From Candidatus Yonathbacteria bacterium (GTDB lineage Bacteria; Patescibacteriota; Minisyncoccia; Phycocordibacterales; UBA1550): 7,112 nucleotides of DNA. Shown here in pieces: positions 6,766 to 7,112 of the stretch. The stretch lies in contig DNMN01000027.1 in the NCBI GenBank assembly GCA_003489395.1, positions 1 through 7,112 on the forward strand, given 5' to 3'. Under the pieces are notes generated by a model, which ran no database searches, was not told the origin of the DNA, and saw only the letters and a program-made list of their open reading frames with translations. Numbering within the stretch: the stretch's first letter is position 1; each line of letters opens with the position of its first letter. A program made the translations under genes and the position numbers.

Positions 6766-6860
6766 GACAATTAACAATTGACTAAATACACAGGAACGCC
6801 GATTGCCTAAGGCAATCGGCGTTCCTGTCAGTTGTCAATGGTTAATTGTCAATTGTTTTT
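6766..6860. terminator. Large hairpin with 7-bp repeat flanks between convergent genes (element 2; probable terminator)
   Basis: The inner stem is a perfect 18-bp inverted repeat (6790-6807 with 6811-6828) and a TAA loop. The outer arms 6766-6782 and 6834-6850 pair at 16 of 17 positions, separated from the inner stem by a 7/5-nt internal loop. The left arm consists of 7-mers GACAATT (6766-6772) and AACAATT (6773-6779); the right arm carries the same type inverted. On the plus strand a T-run follows at 6856-6860 and again after GC at 6863-6866. This favours termination of the dockerin-cohesin operon. On the minus strand the SET gene stop codon overlaps the outer arm by two bases, so that transcript also folds here but lacks a T-run. 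Confidence 0.6.
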
Positions 6861-7112
6861 GCTTTTGCAATACGCGCATCTGCAGGGCATGTCTTTAATA
6901 TATTCATCAAAATACTCCTTGCCGTAATCATAGTTAAGCTCCTCCCCCGCCTCAATGCGTTTTATGGCTTTCACAAACACTCGTCCACCTATGATATCCA
7001 CCTCGCAATTTGGCTTGCAGGAATGGTTTATATATCGCGCGGTGTTTGAGCGCGCGCTTCCGTCTATCATTCTCACTGCGCTCGTTTCAAACAAATACTT
7101 GTTGTCTGGGTA
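6849..7112 (-). CDS. SET-domain protein, putative lysine methyltransferase (5' partial)
   Basis: Eighty-seven C-terminal residues are visible. The frame is open to the window edge (upstream residues 'YPDNKY'), so the TTG at 7094-7092 is internal. Counting from the edge: 'NTARYINHSCKPNC' at 23-36 is the SET cofactor-binding and pseudoknot motif, 'GEELNYDYG' at 56-64 is the second motif with the catalytic-type tyrosine, and a post-SET-like cluster follows with Cys77, Cys79 and Cys82. Enzymes of this family transfer methyl groups from S-adenosylmethionine to protein lysines; bacterial substrates are mostly unknown. The post-SET spacing is C-x-C-x2-C rather than the usual C-x-C-x4-C. The gene converges on the cohesin gene and is probably functionally unrelated to it. 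The stop is TGA. Confidence 0.9.
   Translation of the reverse strand, partial: YPDNKYLFETSAVRMIDGSARSNTARYINHSCKPNCEVDIIGGRVFVKAIKRIEAGEELNYDYGKEYFDEYIKDMPCRCAYCKSKNN

Noticed and set aside
6846..7049. Plus-strand open frame opposite the SET gene
   Set aside because: The minus strand encodes conserved SET motifs over the same bases; the plus frame is hydrophobic noise.
7092..7094. TTG as the start of the SET protein
   Set aside because: The frame continues to the window edge and the visible part begins in the middle of a SET domain, so the true start lies outside.
1..7112. Alternative genetic code with TGA read as glycine
   Set aside because: No in-frame TGA occurs in any of the five genes, and TGA ends the SET gene just after its cysteine cluster.

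Overview
The window looks like a piece of a Candidatus Patescibacteria (CPR) chromosome, most likely a Parcubacteria-type lineage. This is inferred from protein style, not from a marker gene. The signs are a large secreted repeat protein built from Ig-like and InlB-like beta modules, a C-rich 'VPFTWSISNAT' module of a kind I associate with Parcubacteria surface proteins, a C-terminal dockerin, a membrane-anchored cohesin partner, a stand-alone receiver domain, and intergenic hairpins flanked by 7-bp repeats. No gene contains an in-frame TGA, and TGA appears as a stop in the last gene. Nothing therefore suggests the TGA-to-glycine code of Gracilibacteria/SR1.

Layout from left to right. (1) 1-1806, + strand: the 3' part of a membrane sensor histidine kinase with TM, PAS, PAS, HisKA and HATPase domains; its 5' end lies outside the window. 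(2) 1858-2250, +: a single-domain CheY-like response regulator with a recognisable promoter overlapping the kinase stop codon. (3) 2251-2369: an intergenic element with a perfect 20-bp hairpin flanked by degenerate 7-bp repeats in inverted orientation, followed by a promoter that ends almost at the next start codon. (4) 2370-5054, +: an 894-residue secreted multidomain beta protein ending in a two-loop dockerin. (5) 5056-6729, +: a 557-residue protein with a signal peptide, an N-terminal cohesin domain, Ig-like modules, one C-terminal membrane helix and a charged cytoplasmic tail. Only 1 bp separates it from the dockerin gene. (6) 6730-6848: a second hairpin element of the same architecture between convergent genes. 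(7) 6849-7112, - strand: the C-terminal part of a SET-domain protein (putative lysine methyltransferase), cut by the window edge.

The main point of interest is the bicistronic dockerin/cohesin pair. The simplest reading is a two-component cell-surface assembly. The cohesin protein is fixed in the cytoplasmic membrane by its C-terminal helix, and it captures the secreted dockerin protein through a calcium-dependent cohesin-dockerin contact. No glycosidase or other catalytic domain is visible, so this is not a cellulosome in the usual sense. The upstream sensor kinase and output-less receiver could regulate or respond to this surface system, but adjacency is the only evidence for that.
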